Origin: Spirosoma taeanense
GTDB taxonomy: Bacteria; Bacteroidota; Bacteroidia; Cytophagales; Spirosomataceae
Length of the DNA: 64,000 nucleotides
NCBI RefSeq assembly: GCF_013127955.1
Contig: NZ_CP053435.1
Location: 310,001 to 374,000 of the forward strand
Direction of reading: 5' to 3'
The number at the start of each line of letters is the position of its first letter. Within the stretch, counting starts at the first letter, position 1. Below the pieces are notes generated by a model. It saw nothing but the letters and a program-made list of their open reading frames with translations, searched no databases and had not been told where the DNA came from. The translations under genes and the position numbers were made by a program. This document shows positions 18,072-27,748 of the stretch, one piece after another.

Positions 18072-18818
18072 ATGGAAAGACTACCAAACGACCCGATGGT
18101 ATCCCCGCAGGGCCTGACAGGTAAGGCGTCGGCCGCGGTTGGACGCCGTGTATTCATGCGCTATCTGGGTGCAACGGCTGCTGCTGGCGTGGCATTGACT
18201 GCCTGCCAAAACGAAATCATGGATCCGGTTACCGCTCGTGGGGCGGCTCGTGCCGGTGACGTGGTTGACCTCGGCGATATCGGATATAACGATGCCGGAG
18301 TTTTGAATTACGCCTATGCGCTGGAGCAACTGGAGGCTGCCTTCTATACGCAGGTGATCATGATGCCTTATACGGGTATGAATGGTTACGAGCGGTCAGT
18401 ATTAACCGATATCCGCGATCATGAGATTGCACACCGCGATTTGTTTAAGGCTGCTCTGGGCAGCGCGGCTATTCCGGGCCTGACGCCAAACTTCAGCGCT
18501 ATCAATTTCCGCAGCCGGACATCAGTTCTGGAAACGGCCCGCGTCTTTGAAGCCATTGGCGTATCGGCCTATAATGGCGCTGGCAAGCTGATCAAGAATG
18601 CCGATTACCTGACTCTGGCGGGTAAAATTGTTTCGGTCGAAGCGCGGCACACGGCTATTATCAGCGAAATGCTCAATATGATGACAGCCTCATTTGCCGG
18701 TGATGACATCGTAAACTCAACCACAGGTCTGGGAGAAGCACGTATGCCGGAAGAGGTTCTGGCGCTTGTAAGACCCTATATTCAGGAAACCATCAACGGT
18801 AAAAATCTGCCCAGTTAA
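18072..18818 (+). CDS. Exported ferritin-like domain lipoprotein, cassette 2, gene A
   Basis: The 248-residue protein is a paralogue of 16201-16968. Its signal combines a twin arginine (GRRVFMRYLGATAAAG) with a good lipobox (ALTAC, Cys near residue 41), so it is likely a Tat-exported lipoprotein. The ferritin-like domain keeps YALEQLEAAFY, the ExxH of HEIAHRDLF and the ExxH of VEARHTAIIS. These would be consistent with a di-metal site, though the ligand set is inferred. It is followed after 14 bases by gene B, repeating the spacing of cassette 1. Confidence 0.87.
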   Translation: MERLPNDPMVSPQGLTGKASAAVGRRVFMRYLGATAAAGVALTACQNEIMDPVTARGAARAGDVVDLGDIGYNDAGVLNYAYALEQLEAAFYTQVIMMPYTGMNGYERSVLTDIRDHEIAHRDLFKAALGSAAIPGLTPNFSAINFRSRTSVLETARVFEAIGVSAYNGAGKLIKNADYLTLAGKIVSVEARHTAIISEMLNMMTASFAGDDIVNSTTGLGEARMPEEVLALVRPYIQETINGKNLPS

Positions 18819-18832
18819 TCGAGCCATCAGCC

Positions 18833-19597
18833 ATGAACTTACAAAACATACTGAACGAAATTGAAAAAGTTGACGCCGACGTATACGAGCGGCTCGACCA
18901 TGTTACCCGCCGTCACGTTTTTCAGAACTTTCTGAAAAAGGCGGTTCTGGGGGCCGCTCCGGTAGCGTTTGGGGCAATCCTGAACAAATCTTACGCTCAG
19001 ACAAACATTGTAAACGATGTTCTGAACTTTGCGCTGACGCTGGAATACCTCGAAGCCGAATTTTATAACCGGGGAGTAGCTTCGGGGCTGCTGACCGGCG
19101 AAGCACTGACTACGTTCCGGCAGATTCAGAAGCACGAAAATTCGCACGTGGCTGTCCTGAAAAGTGCTTTGGGGGGTGCCGCTGTCATGAAACCCAATTT
19201 TGACTTCACCGCCAAAGGAACCTACCCGGACGTATTTTCTAACTACCGGACGTTCCTGACGCTCTCGCAGGCGTTCGAAGATACCGGTGTTCGGGCTTAT
19301 AAAGGCCAGGCACCCAATCTGATGTCGGCACCGGCGGTGTTGCAGGTGGCTCTGCAAATCCACTCGGTTGAAGCCATGCACGCGGCTAAAGTGCGGTATC
19401 TGGCAGGTATGAAAGGTTGGATTACCTCGTCAATGGGAGCACCGGCCGCAGTTTACGCGGATGATGCAGTCGTTATGCAGGCAGGTGTTAACGTCGCCAG
19501 TTTGACGGGTATGGCTCCTGACCGGGTTTCGGAAGCATTTGACGAGCCTCTGTCTAAAGAGCAGGTACTTGCCATTGTTACGCCGTTCCTGGCTTAA
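18833..19597 (+). CDS. Exported ferritin-like domain protein, cassette 2, gene B
   Basis: The 254-residue protein is the counterpart of 16983-17762. It starts MNLQNILNEIEKVDADVYER, has a Tat-type segment TRRHVFQNFLKKAVLG and a ferritin-like domain with LEYLEAEFYNRG, KHENSHVAVL and SVEAMHAAKV (ExxH kept). The stretch around GTYPDVF, YRTFLTLSQAFEDTGVRAY is nearly identical to cassette 1 gene B, so the duplication is recent or this part is strongly constrained. It ends at a strong terminator. Confidence 0.87.
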   Translation: MNLQNILNEIEKVDADVYERLDHVTRRHVFQNFLKKAVLGAAPVAFGAILNKSYAQTNIVNDVLNFALTLEYLEAEFYNRGVASGLLTGEALTTFRQIQKHENSHVAVLKSALGGAAVMKPNFDFTAKGTYPDVFSNYRTFLTLSQAFEDTGVRAYKGQAPNLMSAPAVLQVALQIHSVEAMHAAKVRYLAGMKGWITSSMGAPAAVYADDAVVMQAGVNVASLTGMAPDRVSEAFDEPLSKEQVLAIVTPFLA

Positions 19598-19617
19598 AAA
19601 CAATTTACTGAAAACGG

Positions 19618-19677
19618 GAGAGGGTTCCTGAGGTAGTGAGTTTGTGAAACACACCTCCTCAGGAACCCTCTCTTTTT
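19618..19677 (+). terminator. Rho-independent terminator of ferritin-like cassette 2
   Basis: GAGAGGGTTCCTGAGG (19618-19633) pairs with CCTCAGGAACCCTCTC (19657-19672), with a T run after it. The 23-base loop contains a smaller hairpin (TTTGTG/CACA). Confidence 0.85.
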
Positions 19678-19686
19678 TGTTTAAAC

Positions 19687-21117
19687 TTATGGCCGGGTGG
19701 CCGTAACGCTTTTGAGCCGCATCAATGAGCCTTTTTCAAAACGGTTCTGGCTGGGCGGATTGAGCAGACAAATCTGATTAACAACCCCTTCCCAGCCGGG
19801 CTGCCCCGCCAGATTGATTTCGTAAACCCGATACTGCCCATCGCCGATAATCGGAAAATCGACGTAACGTCCCGGAATATCGTAGAAGTCAATCTCTTCG
19901 GGCTTACGCCAGACGATCCGGGCAATGGTAGCCTGCGTCTTGAAAGCCGCCTGCACGTAAATTTTAGGAATATCGGCCGTTCGCCAGAACACCAGCGGAC
20001 TGGATACGCGGAAGTTAGCTTTAGTCGTATCTACCCGCTGCCAGCTGATGTTTAATTCATTTGGAATCGGCCAGCCCTGATCGTAGGTGTTGGTGTAATA
20101 CCAGTTTTGCCGATCATTGACAAACCGGTAGTTGGGCGCCGTTGCAGGGCGGGGCTGATTATAGGCATACTGCCGGATGTCGGTCAGCGAACCTACAACG
20201 AGCGTATACTCGAACTCATATTGGCCATTGTGGTCAATCTGAATAAATCCGTCGCTGTTCATATAACTGCTGGCCTCGTCAAATTCGTTACCCGCCCGGC
20301 TATTACCAAAAAAAGCTGTCCGGTAGCGAAATTCTCCGGCCTTATAGAGTCCTACACCCCTTCCCTGATCGTTCAGCAGGGCAATCCAGTTTTCAGTGGC
20401 GTAACGGGTAATCATATCCCGGTCGGTGAACTCCGAAACGGCGCCGTTTGTAAAGGGCTGCATACCTGTGTAGGTGACCATTCGATACCAGGGTGCGTTC
20501 AGGTAAACGCAGGGAGTTTCCTGCGTCCGGGCTTCGTATTTGGTAGTATCGGTTCGGTTGACGGTCGTGCGGCTCCGCACGTGGACTGTGTTTCCCTTCA
20601 GTTCAATCCAATGCTCCATAACGCAGTCGGCGGGTTCATCGAACAAAGGCCAGATGAGCGGAATGGTCTTAACGTAAAGCAGGTTCTGATTCTGTTGATA
20701 GCTTACAATCCTGGCCGGATGGTTGAAATAGTCGCCGGTCTGGACGGGATTCCAGCCAAGATACTTCCATTGCTCAACCGGGTCTTTGCCATTTACGGAG
20801 TACGGGTAAGGACCGCCGTAGAGCGCCGTCTGTAACTGACGACCCAGGTCAACATTGTTGATCATGTTGACATTGCTGCCTGCTTCCGACAGGTAATTGA
20901 TGGCTCCGCCCATGTTGAGATCAATCGCCAGTCGGACCTTATCATTCGCAATAAATAAACGCTTTGGCGGGGCTGGCTGCTCTTTTGGCGGGCCGGAATT
21001 TGCGGGTGGTTGCGGCCGGGTAAAGGGTACTGTAGCCGGAAACTCCTGGACGCAGGAAAACGCCAGCAGGCCGACCAAAATGTACAGCAGATAAGAGAAG
21101 GGGCGGTTTAGAGCCAT
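19687..21117 (-). CDS. Lipoprotein of unknown function with beta-sandwich character
   Basis: The 476-residue protein has a signal peptide ending in a lipobox-like LLAFSC (Cys near residue 22), then a proline-rich linker (PFTRPQPPANSGPPKEQPAP). The body is rich in Trp, Tyr and predicted strands: KVRLAIDLNMGGAINYLSEAG at its start looks like a galactose-mutarotase-like sandwich, and the last 130 residues look like a second strand-rich module. I do not recognise a family or catalytic residues. A cell-envelope sugar-binding or glycosidase-related role is a guess. It is a single gene facing carB divergently. Confidence 0.75.
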   Translation of the reverse strand: MALNRPFSYLLYILVGLLAFSCVQEFPATVPFTRPQPPANSGPPKEQPAPPKRLFIANDKVRLAIDLNMGGAINYLSEAGSNVNMINNVDLGRQLQTALYGGPYPYSVNGKDPVEQWKYLGWNPVQTGDYFNHPARIVSYQQNQNLLYVKTIPLIWPLFDEPADCVMEHWIELKGNTVHVRSRTTVNRTDTTKYEARTQETPCVYLNAPWYRMVTYTGMQPFTNGAVSEFTDRDMITRYATENWIALLNDQGRGVGLYKAGEFRYRTAFFGNSRAGNEFDEASSYMNSDGFIQIDHNGQYEFEYTLVVGSLTDIRQYAYNQPRPATAPNYRFVNDRQNWYYTNTYDQGWPIPNELNISWQRVDTTKANFRVSSPLVFWRTADIPKIYVQAAFKTQATIARIVWRKPEEIDFYDIPGRYVDFPIIGDGQYRVYEINLAGQPGWEGVVNQICLLNPPSQNRFEKGSLMRLKSVTATRP

Positions 21118-21269
21118 AAGAAAAGCTTCGGATCAACCAAAAATAAGCGCCCCGCAACCCTTTTCCAATTATTGTTATCTACTGACCGCTCAGCGGTTGT
21201 TTCGGGAGTAGGAGAATGAAGATGCACAACTTTTTGGGCTTAGGGTCTGTTCCTTTCAGTCGTATCCGC

Positions 21270-21277
21270 TAATTTTG
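21270..21277 (+). promoter_or_regulatory. Possible -7 element of carB
   Basis: TAATTTTG matches TAnnTTTG exactly and lies 85 bases before the carB ATG; the -33 box is weak. No pyrimidine attenuator is obvious in the leader. Confidence 0.35.
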
Positions 21278-21362
21278 CAGGATTTTTGTCGAGCCGTCAA
21301 CGGGCTGACAATCATCGCGCCTTACATTCATTTCTTTTCATTTTTCATTGCCCCGCTGAAAA

Positions 21363-24239
21363 ATGCCCAAAAACGCCAGTATCCGCTCAGTACTCATTAT
21401 CGGCTCCGGCCCCATTATCATTGGCCAGGCCTGTGAGTTCGATTACTCCGGTTCGCAGGCCGCCCGCTCGCTTCGTGAAGAAGGAATCGAAGTAGCACTG
21501 ATCAACTCCAACCCGGCTACGATCATGACCGATCCGATAAACGCCGACCACGTTTATCTGTTGCCGCTGGAGAAAAAATCCATCGTTAAGATTCTGGAAA
21601 CGCATCGGGAGATGGGCCGGCCCATTGACGCCGTCCTGCCGACGATGGGCGGGCAGACTGCCCTGAATCTGGCCATTGACTGCGATAAGGCCGGTGTATG
21701 GGAGAAGTACGGTGTGCAGATTATTGGTGTCGATATTCGCGCCATCGAGACCACCGAAGACCGCGAGAAATTCCGGCTGCTGATGCTCGAACTGGGCGCA
21801 GGGGTCTGTAAAGGCCGCACGGCCCGGTCCTTCCTCGAAGGTAAGGAAATCGCGCAGGAGATTGGTTTTCCGCTCGTTATCAGACCATCGTTTACGCTCG
21901 GCGGCACCGGTGGCGGCTTTGTGAACACGCCGGAGGAATTCGACAAGGCATTGACTCACGGACTGCACGCTTCGCCGGTACATGAAGTACTCGTTGAGCA
22001 GAGCGTGATGGGCTGGAAAGAATACGAGCTGGAGCTCCTGCGAGACGGCAACGGCAACTTTATCATTGTCTGTTCCATTGAGAACTTCGACCCGATGGGC
22101 GTGCATACTGGCGACAGCATTACGGTAGCCCCAGCCATGACTCTGCCCGACACCCTCTACCAGCAGATGCGCGATCTGGCTATTCGGGTGATGACGGGGA
22201 TTGGACAGTTTGCAGGCGGGTGCAACATTCAGTTTTCGGTAAATCCGCAAACTGATGATATAATTGTCATCGAAGTAAATCCCCGTGTGAGCCGGTCGTC
22301 GGCGCTGGCCTCAAAAGCAACGGGATACCCAATTGCCAAGATTGCCGCTAAAATGGCTATCGGCTATAACCTCGATGAGCTGACTAACCCCATTACGGGT
22401 ACGACCTCGGCCTTCTTTGAGCCAGCCATCGACTACGTAATTGTAAAAGTGCCGCGCTGGAACTTCGACAAGTTTCCGGGCGCGGATCGTTCGCTGGGGC
22501 TGCAGATGAAATCGGTGGGCGAAGCTATGGGTATTGGCCGGAACTTCCAGGAAGCCCTGCAAAAAGCCTGTCAGTCACTCGAAATCCGGCGCAACGGCCT
22601 CGGTGCCGATGGCCGCGAACTGACCGACCGCACGGCGCTGACCAACAGTCTGCAGCACCCAAGCTGGAACCGGCTGTTTCATATCTACGATGCCTTTAAG
22701 GCGGGCATGTCGTTCCGCACGATTCAGCAACTGACCAAAATTGACCCCTGGTTCCTGCATCAGATCGAGGAGCTGATCGAACTAGAGCGCGAGATTGAAC
22801 AGTACGATCTGGATGATCTGCCACCCGAGCTGCTCCGGACGGCCAAGCAGAAAGGCTATGCCGACCGCCAACTGGCTCACCTGCTGAGCGTAAAGGAAAG
22901 CAAGATATACGAGTATCGGCAGAAGCATAATATTCGGCGCGTTTATAAATGCGTGGATACCTGCGCAGCTGAGTTCGAAGCTCGCACACCTTATTATTAC
23001 TCTACCTTCAATAGCGAGCCGCCCATCGCTACGGCTCCGGGGGTTCCTGTTTCCGATCTGCCCGGTAACGAATCGGTTCGGAGTAACCGGCCTAAAATTG
23101 TCGTGCTGGGTTCGGGGCCAAACCGCATCGGTCAGGGTATCGAGTTCGATTACTCCTGTGTGCATGGCGTTCTGGCCGCCAAGGAAGCCGGTTATGAAAC
23201 CATCATGATCAACTGCAATCCGGAAACCGTTTCGACCGATCCGGACATTGCCGATAAACTCTACTTCGAGCCGGTGTTCTGGGAGCATGTGCATGCCATC
23301 ATCATGCATGAGCAGCCAGTGGGCGTTATTGTGCAGCTAGGTGGACAGACGGCCCTCAAAATGGCCGAAAAGCTGACCCGCTACGGCGTGAAGATCATTG
23401 GTACAAGCTGGGAAGCCCTCGACCTGGCCGAAGATCGGGGCCATTTTTCGGCCCTGCTGCGCGATCTGGATATTCCATATCCAAAATTCGGAACCGTTCG
23501 GGAGGCTGAGGCCGCGCTGGAGCTATCGCGCGAACTGGGCTTTCCGCTGCTGGTACGCCCGAGTTACGTCCTGGGCGGGCAGAATATGAAAATCGTTATC
23601 AACGAGAACGAGCTGGAGCAGCACGTGATGAAGATTCTTCAGGACATTCCCGACAACAATATCTTGCTCGATCACTTCCTCGAAAATGCCATCGAGGCCG
23701 AGGCCGACGCTATCTGCGATGGCGAAGACGTACACATAATCGGCATCATGGAGCATATCGAACCGGCGGGTATTCACTCCGGCGATTCGTATGCAGTGCT
23801 GCCGCCCTTTGATCTCAGCGAGAACGTAATCCGGCAGATTGAAGAACACACCCGTAAGATTGCAGTGGCGCTCAAGACCGTTGGGTTGATTAACATCCAG
23901 TTCGCCATCAAGAACGAGGTTGTTTACATCATTGAAGCCAACCCGCGCGCCAGCCGGACGGTACCGTTTATCTGCAAAGCCTACCAGGAACCGTATGTCA
24001 ACTACGCAACCAAAGTGATGCTGGGCGATAAGAAGGTTAAGGATTTTGACTTCAAGCCGGTTAAGAAAGGATATGCCATCAAGATTCCCGTGTTCTCGTT
24101 CAATAAATTCCCGAACGTAAACAAGGAGCTTGGTCCTGAGATGAAATCGACGGGCGAAGGTATCTACTTCATTGACGATTTAACTGACGATTTCTTTCAG
24201 AAGGTGTATAGCGAGCGGAATCTGTATCTGAGCCGGTAG
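21363..24239 (+). CDS. carB: Carbamoyl-phosphate synthase large subunit, lacking the C-terminal regulatory domain
   Basis: CarB makes carbamoyl phosphate from bicarbonate, ATP and ammonia delivered by CarA, for pyrimidine and arginine synthesis. Both ATP-grasp halves are present: SVLIIGSGPIIIGQACEFDY at the start and IVVLGSGPNRIGQGIEFDY near residue 575, each followed by the ATP-grasp core (PSFTLGGTGGG and PSYVLGGQNM). The protein is 958 residues, against about 1070 in E. coli. It stops soon after the second synthetase domain and lacks the MGS-like allosteric domain that binds UMP, IMP or ornithine. carA is not adjacent. A strong terminator follows. Confidence 0.95.
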   Translation: MPKNASIRSVLIIGSGPIIIGQACEFDYSGSQAARSLREEGIEVALINSNPATIMTDPINADHVYLLPLEKKSIVKILETHREMGRPIDAVLPTMGGQTALNLAIDCDKAGVWEKYGVQIIGVDIRAIETTEDREKFRLLMLELGAGVCKGRTARSFLEGKEIAQEIGFPLVIRPSFTLGGTGGGFVNTPEEFDKALTHGLHASPVHEVLVEQSVMGWKEYELELLRDGNGNFIIVCSIENFDPMGVHTGDSITVAPAMTLPDTLYQQMRDLAIRVMTGIGQFAGGCNIQFSVNPQTDDIIVIEVNPRVSRSSALASKATGYPIAKIAAKMAIGYNLDELTNPITGTTSAFFEPAIDYVIVKVPRWNFDKFPGADRSLGLQMKSVGEAMGIGRNFQEALQKACQSLEIRRNGLGADGRELTDRTALTNSLQHPSWNRLFHIYDAFKAGMSFRTIQQLTKIDPWFLHQIEELIELEREIEQYDLDDLPPELLRTAKQKGYADRQLAHLLSVKESKIYEYRQKHNIRRVYKCVDTCAAEFEARTPYYYSTFNSEPPIATAPGVPVSDLPGNESVRSNRPKIVVLGSGPNRIGQGIEFDYSCVHGVLAAKEAGYETIMINCNPETVSTDPDIADKLYFEPVFWEHVHAIIMHEQPVGVIVQLGGQTALKMAEKLTRYGVKIIGTSWEALDLAEDRGHFSALLRDLDIPYPKFGTVREAEAALELSRELGFPLLVRPSYVLGGQNMKIVINENELEQHVMKILQDIPDNNILLDHFLENAIEAEADAICDGEDVHIIGIMEHIEPAGIHSGDSYAVLPPFDLSENVIRQIEEHTRKIAVALKTVGLINIQFAIKNEVVYIIEANPRASRTVPFICKAYQEPYVNYATKVMLGDKKVKDFDFKPVKKGYAIKIPVFSFNKFPNVNKELGPEMKSTGEGIYFIDDLTDDFFQKVYSERNLYLSR

Positions 24240-24261
24240 TAATACTTCAGTTTATTAATAA

Positions 24262-24298
24262 CAGCGGGCCGCTTTGTTCTGAACAAAGCGGCCCGCTG
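24262..24298. terminator. Bidirectional terminator between carB and the DUF4394 gene
   Basis: An 18-base perfect stem starts CAGCGGGCCGCTTTGTTC and meets its complement across a single central T (24280). It lies between two convergent genes and can serve both. Confidence 0.7.
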
Positions 24299-24316
24299 CG
24301 TATCTGACCATTTGGC

Positions 24317-25894
24317 TTAGAAGCCTAAACCGAGTGCAAACCCACGAACCGGCGTATTAACCGGAAAGGTAGCTCCCGGCGTAGCGGCTCCACTGGCCAG
24401 GTTAATAGAATAAACTCGCGTCGATCCCCCCGACCGTAGAAGGGCATACGCCATATTACTGGCGCCACCCACGTCGAACCCGTTGGCCCCTTCAATTTCA
24501 ATTCCAAGCGAGCCTACGGCTACCAGCGTACCCGCATTGGGCGGATTCTGCTGATAGAGCATAGCGCTGCCCGTACGGGTATCGATTCCGAAGAGTGTCG
24601 TTGTCGCTGCGCCGGCAATGTTGTTGACATAAGCCGAAGCCGTTACGTTCGGCGGAATCGTGCTGGGGTTCGCCGGGGAGAAGGCCAGCGAGCCGTCCGT
24701 AGCCGATACGGTACCGTCGTTCGGATTCAGCCGCAGGTTCAGACCGGCATTGCTGACAACCCGAATGCGGTCGACGGTTGGGTTAAAATCAAAGCCAAAG
24801 TCGCCACCGCCAGCAGGCAGAGCGGGCGAGAAGGGTCCCGAGCCAACAGCCGTAGCCATCCCGTTCGAGGTGTTGATGGTGTATAGACGGCTGGTACTGC
24901 CCAGGGCATAAAGCTGTCCGTTAGCCGGGCGAAAATCAAGGCCATAAATCGTTTCGCCACTTTGCAAACCTGTAATTGTCTTGGTGGCGAGGTTGCCTCC
25001 CGTTTGCGGGTTGAAAATATACAGGCTATTCGCTCCGTTAACTGCGTAGGCTACGGCTTCGGTTGGAACCGCCAGCCCGACGATGCTTTGGCCTGGTAAG
25101 TTACCCAAACGCTCGGCCTGACCGGTTGTCAGATTGATCTGATACAAACCCTGCGTAATACCCTGGATGAGCGTAGCAATCGCGTTACCGTCGGGTGTAA
25201 TGTCGAAACTGCCCGTGCCGGCAATGTCTATGCCCAGTGGCCCAACTTCGGCCAGTGTGCCGTTGTTGGGCGGGTCCTGCCGGTAAAGTTTATCTGTAAT
25301 CGGATCAATATCGTATAGGGTCGTGGTTGTAACACCGGCGCGGTTGTTCGTATAAGCCACCCCCGTAATGGCCGCATTCGGGGCGCCGTTAATGGTGCCG
25401 TCAACGGCGGCAACGGTTCCGGTTTCAGGATTCAGCCGCAGATCCTGTCCCTGATTAGTAACCAGACGAATGCGGTCAACGGTGGGGTTAAAATCAAAGC
25501 CGACCGCATTGCCCGAAATAGCCGGGGAAAATGGACCTGCGCCTAAAGCCGTAGCCACGCCACTGTTGAGATTGATCATATACAGGCGGCTGCCGCTGCT
25601 CACGCCGTAAAGCTGCCCGGTTGCGGGCCGGAAATCGATGCCCACCAGCCGCTCATTGGTCGGCAGACCCGTAACATTGATGGTTGCCTGGGTCATGGCC
25701 GGGTTCTGCGTGTTTAACCTCAACAACTGATTGTTATCCGTCAGAACGTAAAACATGAAATCGGCGGATAGGCGAGCGTTCGCGTTTCCGCCGATATTCT
25801 GCGGGCTCAGTTGTTGCTGAGTCTCCCGGCAGGCATTGAGCGTCAGCAGCGAACCAATCGCCAGCAGACCCGCAACGTAACGAAGTTTGTGCAT
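24317..25894 (-). CDS. DUF4394 lipoprotein with two repeat domains
   Basis: The 525-residue protein has a lipoprotein signal (LLTLNAC). Two homologous DUF4394-type halves follow, each about 240 residues. The halves share LVGIDFRPATGQLYG / IYGLDFRPANGQLYA, VGFDFNPTVDRIRLV / FGFDFNPTVDRIRVV and LRLNPETGTV / LRLNPNDGTV. The strands suggest a beta-propeller-like fold. Function is unknown; DUF4394 proteins are cell-envelope proteins in several phyla. I chose ATG 25894 because the signal peptide starts there. A small CTTCTG/CAGAAG hairpin (25922-25939) precedes it. Confidence 0.85.
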   Translation of the reverse strand: MHKLRYVAGLLAIGSLLTLNACRETQQQLSPQNIGGNANARLSADFMFYVLTDNNQLLRLNTQNPAMTQATINVTGLPTNERLVGIDFRPATGQLYGVSSGSRLYMINLNSGVATALGAGPFSPAISGNAVGFDFNPTVDRIRLVTNQGQDLRLNPETGTVAAVDGTINGAPNAAITGVAYTNNRAGVTTTTLYDIDPITDKLYRQDPPNNGTLAEVGPLGIDIAGTGSFDITPDGNAIATLIQGITQGLYQINLTTGQAERLGNLPGQSIVGLAVPTEAVAYAVNGANSLYIFNPQTGGNLATKTITGLQSGETIYGLDFRPANGQLYALGSTSRLYTINTSNGMATAVGSGPFSPALPAGGGDFGFDFNPTVDRIRVVSNAGLNLRLNPNDGTVSATDGSLAFSPANPSTIPPNVTASAYVNNIAGAATTTLFGIDTRTGSAMLYQQNPPNAGTLVAVGSLGIEIEGANGFDVGGASNMAYALLRSGGSTRVYSINLASGAATPGATFPVNTPVRGFALGLGF

Positions 25895-26058
25895 GTAGAG
25901 CATAGAGATCAAGTTTGAACTCTTCTGAAGCGAACAGAAGATCTTGTTTCGATCCTATACGGCAGAGGGCCTGGTCTGGATTTTATCAGATTAAAAAACC
26001 ATTAAAAATGTATCGAATGGTATTTGGTGCCTGCGCTAACAGATGGGAAATAAAGGTG

Positions 26059-27555
26059 TCACCATTGCTTTTTCAGGCCTACGAAACTACCCACGGCATG
26101 AGCAAATAAAGTACCCTGATCGAGGGCGGCAGTAGTTGTCAGAGCCGTTCGCGGCCAGCGCGTGAAGCGCCATTGAGCCGACACAAGCATCGAGAACTGC
26201 CAAAATAGCTGTGGATACGGCTGATTGAACGTACCAAAATTACGGCTGTAGGAGAACCGGGCCGTTAGCATATGTCCCTGGCGAAACCGGCCCTCGGTTC
26301 CGGCGTACCACGCTACGACCCGGTTATTGGGAAAGAACCCGCCACCGGCATAAGTTTCAACAGCGGGTGCCAGATCAGCGCGGGGAGCGATAAACGGGGT
26401 GCCAAGCGTTCGGCCCCGGTACGACCAGCCCTGAATGTACTGACTATGGTTGAAATAGTTATCGCCCCCCTGATAACGAGCCGTTGGGTCAAAGGTTGGC
26501 CCGCTCTGGTTCGTGGTACTCAGCCATTCCACCACAACACGCCGGAGCTGAAATCCTGACCGTACGGGCCGTGCGTTTAAAAAACGCAGGCCGGTCAGAC
26601 CATCCGGCAGATTCTGTAAAGCCAGTCCGGAGGCATCGTCGTAGAGGTGCTGGTGGTAAAGCAGGTAGTTCACGCTGCGGCCATGCCACTCCAGCCCAAA
26701 GTCGTAGCTGCCCACATGGTTGCCAATCCGGTTAGTGCCGTCGAAGTCTGTAAAGCGATCGTTCTGAAGGTCATCAGGGTAATTACCCGTTACGAGTGAA
26801 AGATAATCGCGGAAAGAGGTTGGTAGTTTACCAGCAACGGCCAGGGGCGTACCAATGAGGTAATCAGCCCGGCCACCCCACTGCACCTGGTGATTGAGCC
26901 CGGCGTAAAAACGGACTTTCCAATGCGGTTTTCCAAAGCGGCCGTAGAGGTATTTTTGATGAAGATAGCTCCCCCGGACGTAGGAGTTAATCAGCCAGCC
27001 GTGCGCGTAACCAGCTCGTAGGGCGATGAGTTTTTTGGTAAAGCCCAGGGATACAAATTCCGGCGTGTGCAGTTGTAGTTTGGGAAACGGAAGCGCATTT
27101 CCCGACCAGGCCACAAAGCCTGAAGTCAGCAACGTATCGCCCAGCCCCGCCACTTCCCGCCGATTGCCGCCAAACAGTTCCAGCCAGCCCAGGCGAACCT
27201 TTACGTAAGCATCAGGTAGCAGTAAGGCTGGATTGTTGGCTGTTGGTTGTGGCCCGATATTCAGAACGGCCTGTAAGCCATAACCCCAGTCGAGCCATGT
27301 CTTTCGTTTACTCGCTGAGTCGGGTCGAACTCTATAATTGCGTAAAGCGCCTAACCTGAGGGTGCCGAATGAGCCACGCGTTGGTATAGTGCCATATTGA
27401 TTCGTGCGCAGCCAGAACGGCGTCTGGCTGGCTGATGCCGTCAGGGCACCTACTTCCACTGTGTACTGAACCTGTTTTGCTGATTGAGCCCGCACTGTTG
27501 GTAGGGAAGTGCCAATACCAACGGCAATTAAACCAATGAGATAATTTCCGCGCAT
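26059..27555 (-). CDS. Capsule assembly Wzi family outer membrane protein
   Basis: The 498-residue protein has a signal peptide (IGTSLPTVRAQ) and then a strand-rich body typical of the Caps_assemb_Wzi family: VEVGALTASASQTPFWLRTNQYG at the N-terminus, repeated aromatic strands, and a C-terminus resembling a barrel end (SFVGLKKQW). In E. coli, Wzi is an outer membrane barrel that anchors capsule at the surface. Here it may hold the exopolysaccharide made by the locus at 36654-53587, although it lies about 9 kb away. It is a single gene with no visible partner. Confidence 0.85.
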   Translation of the reverse strand: MRGNYLIGLIAVGIGTSLPTVRAQSAKQVQYTVEVGALTASASQTPFWLRTNQYGTIPTRGSFGTLRLGALRNYRVRPDSASKRKTWLDWGYGLQAVLNIGPQPTANNPALLLPDAYVKVRLGWLELFGGNRREVAGLGDTLLTSGFVAWSGNALPFPKLQLHTPEFVSLGFTKKLIALRAGYAHGWLINSYVRGSYLHQKYLYGRFGKPHWKVRFYAGLNHQVQWGGRADYLIGTPLAVAGKLPTSFRDYLSLVTGNYPDDLQNDRFTDFDGTNRIGNHVGSYDFGLEWHGRSVNYLLYHQHLYDDASGLALQNLPDGLTGLRFLNARPVRSGFQLRRVVVEWLSTTNQSGPTFDPTARYQGGDNYFNHSQYIQGWSYRGRTLGTPFIAPRADLAPAVETYAGGGFFPNNRVVAWYAGTEGRFRQGHMLTARFSYSRNFGTFNQPYPQLFWQFSMLVSAQWRFTRWPRTALTTTAALDQGTLFAHAVGSFVGLKKQW

Positions 27556-27748
27556 AGCTCAGTAAACAGGTTTGTAATCAGCTTAACTGGCTATCAGCAG
27601 CTGGGTGGCCAATTTACATTCAGCGTCTAAATAATCCTGTTAATTGTAGGCTACGGTTGCGTTATCTACTGGTTGGTAGAACCGGCCAGCCTGATGCTGA
27701 AACCCTTTTCGCCGGATGGCGTTGTGAGTGTACAAACAACTCTGCTTT

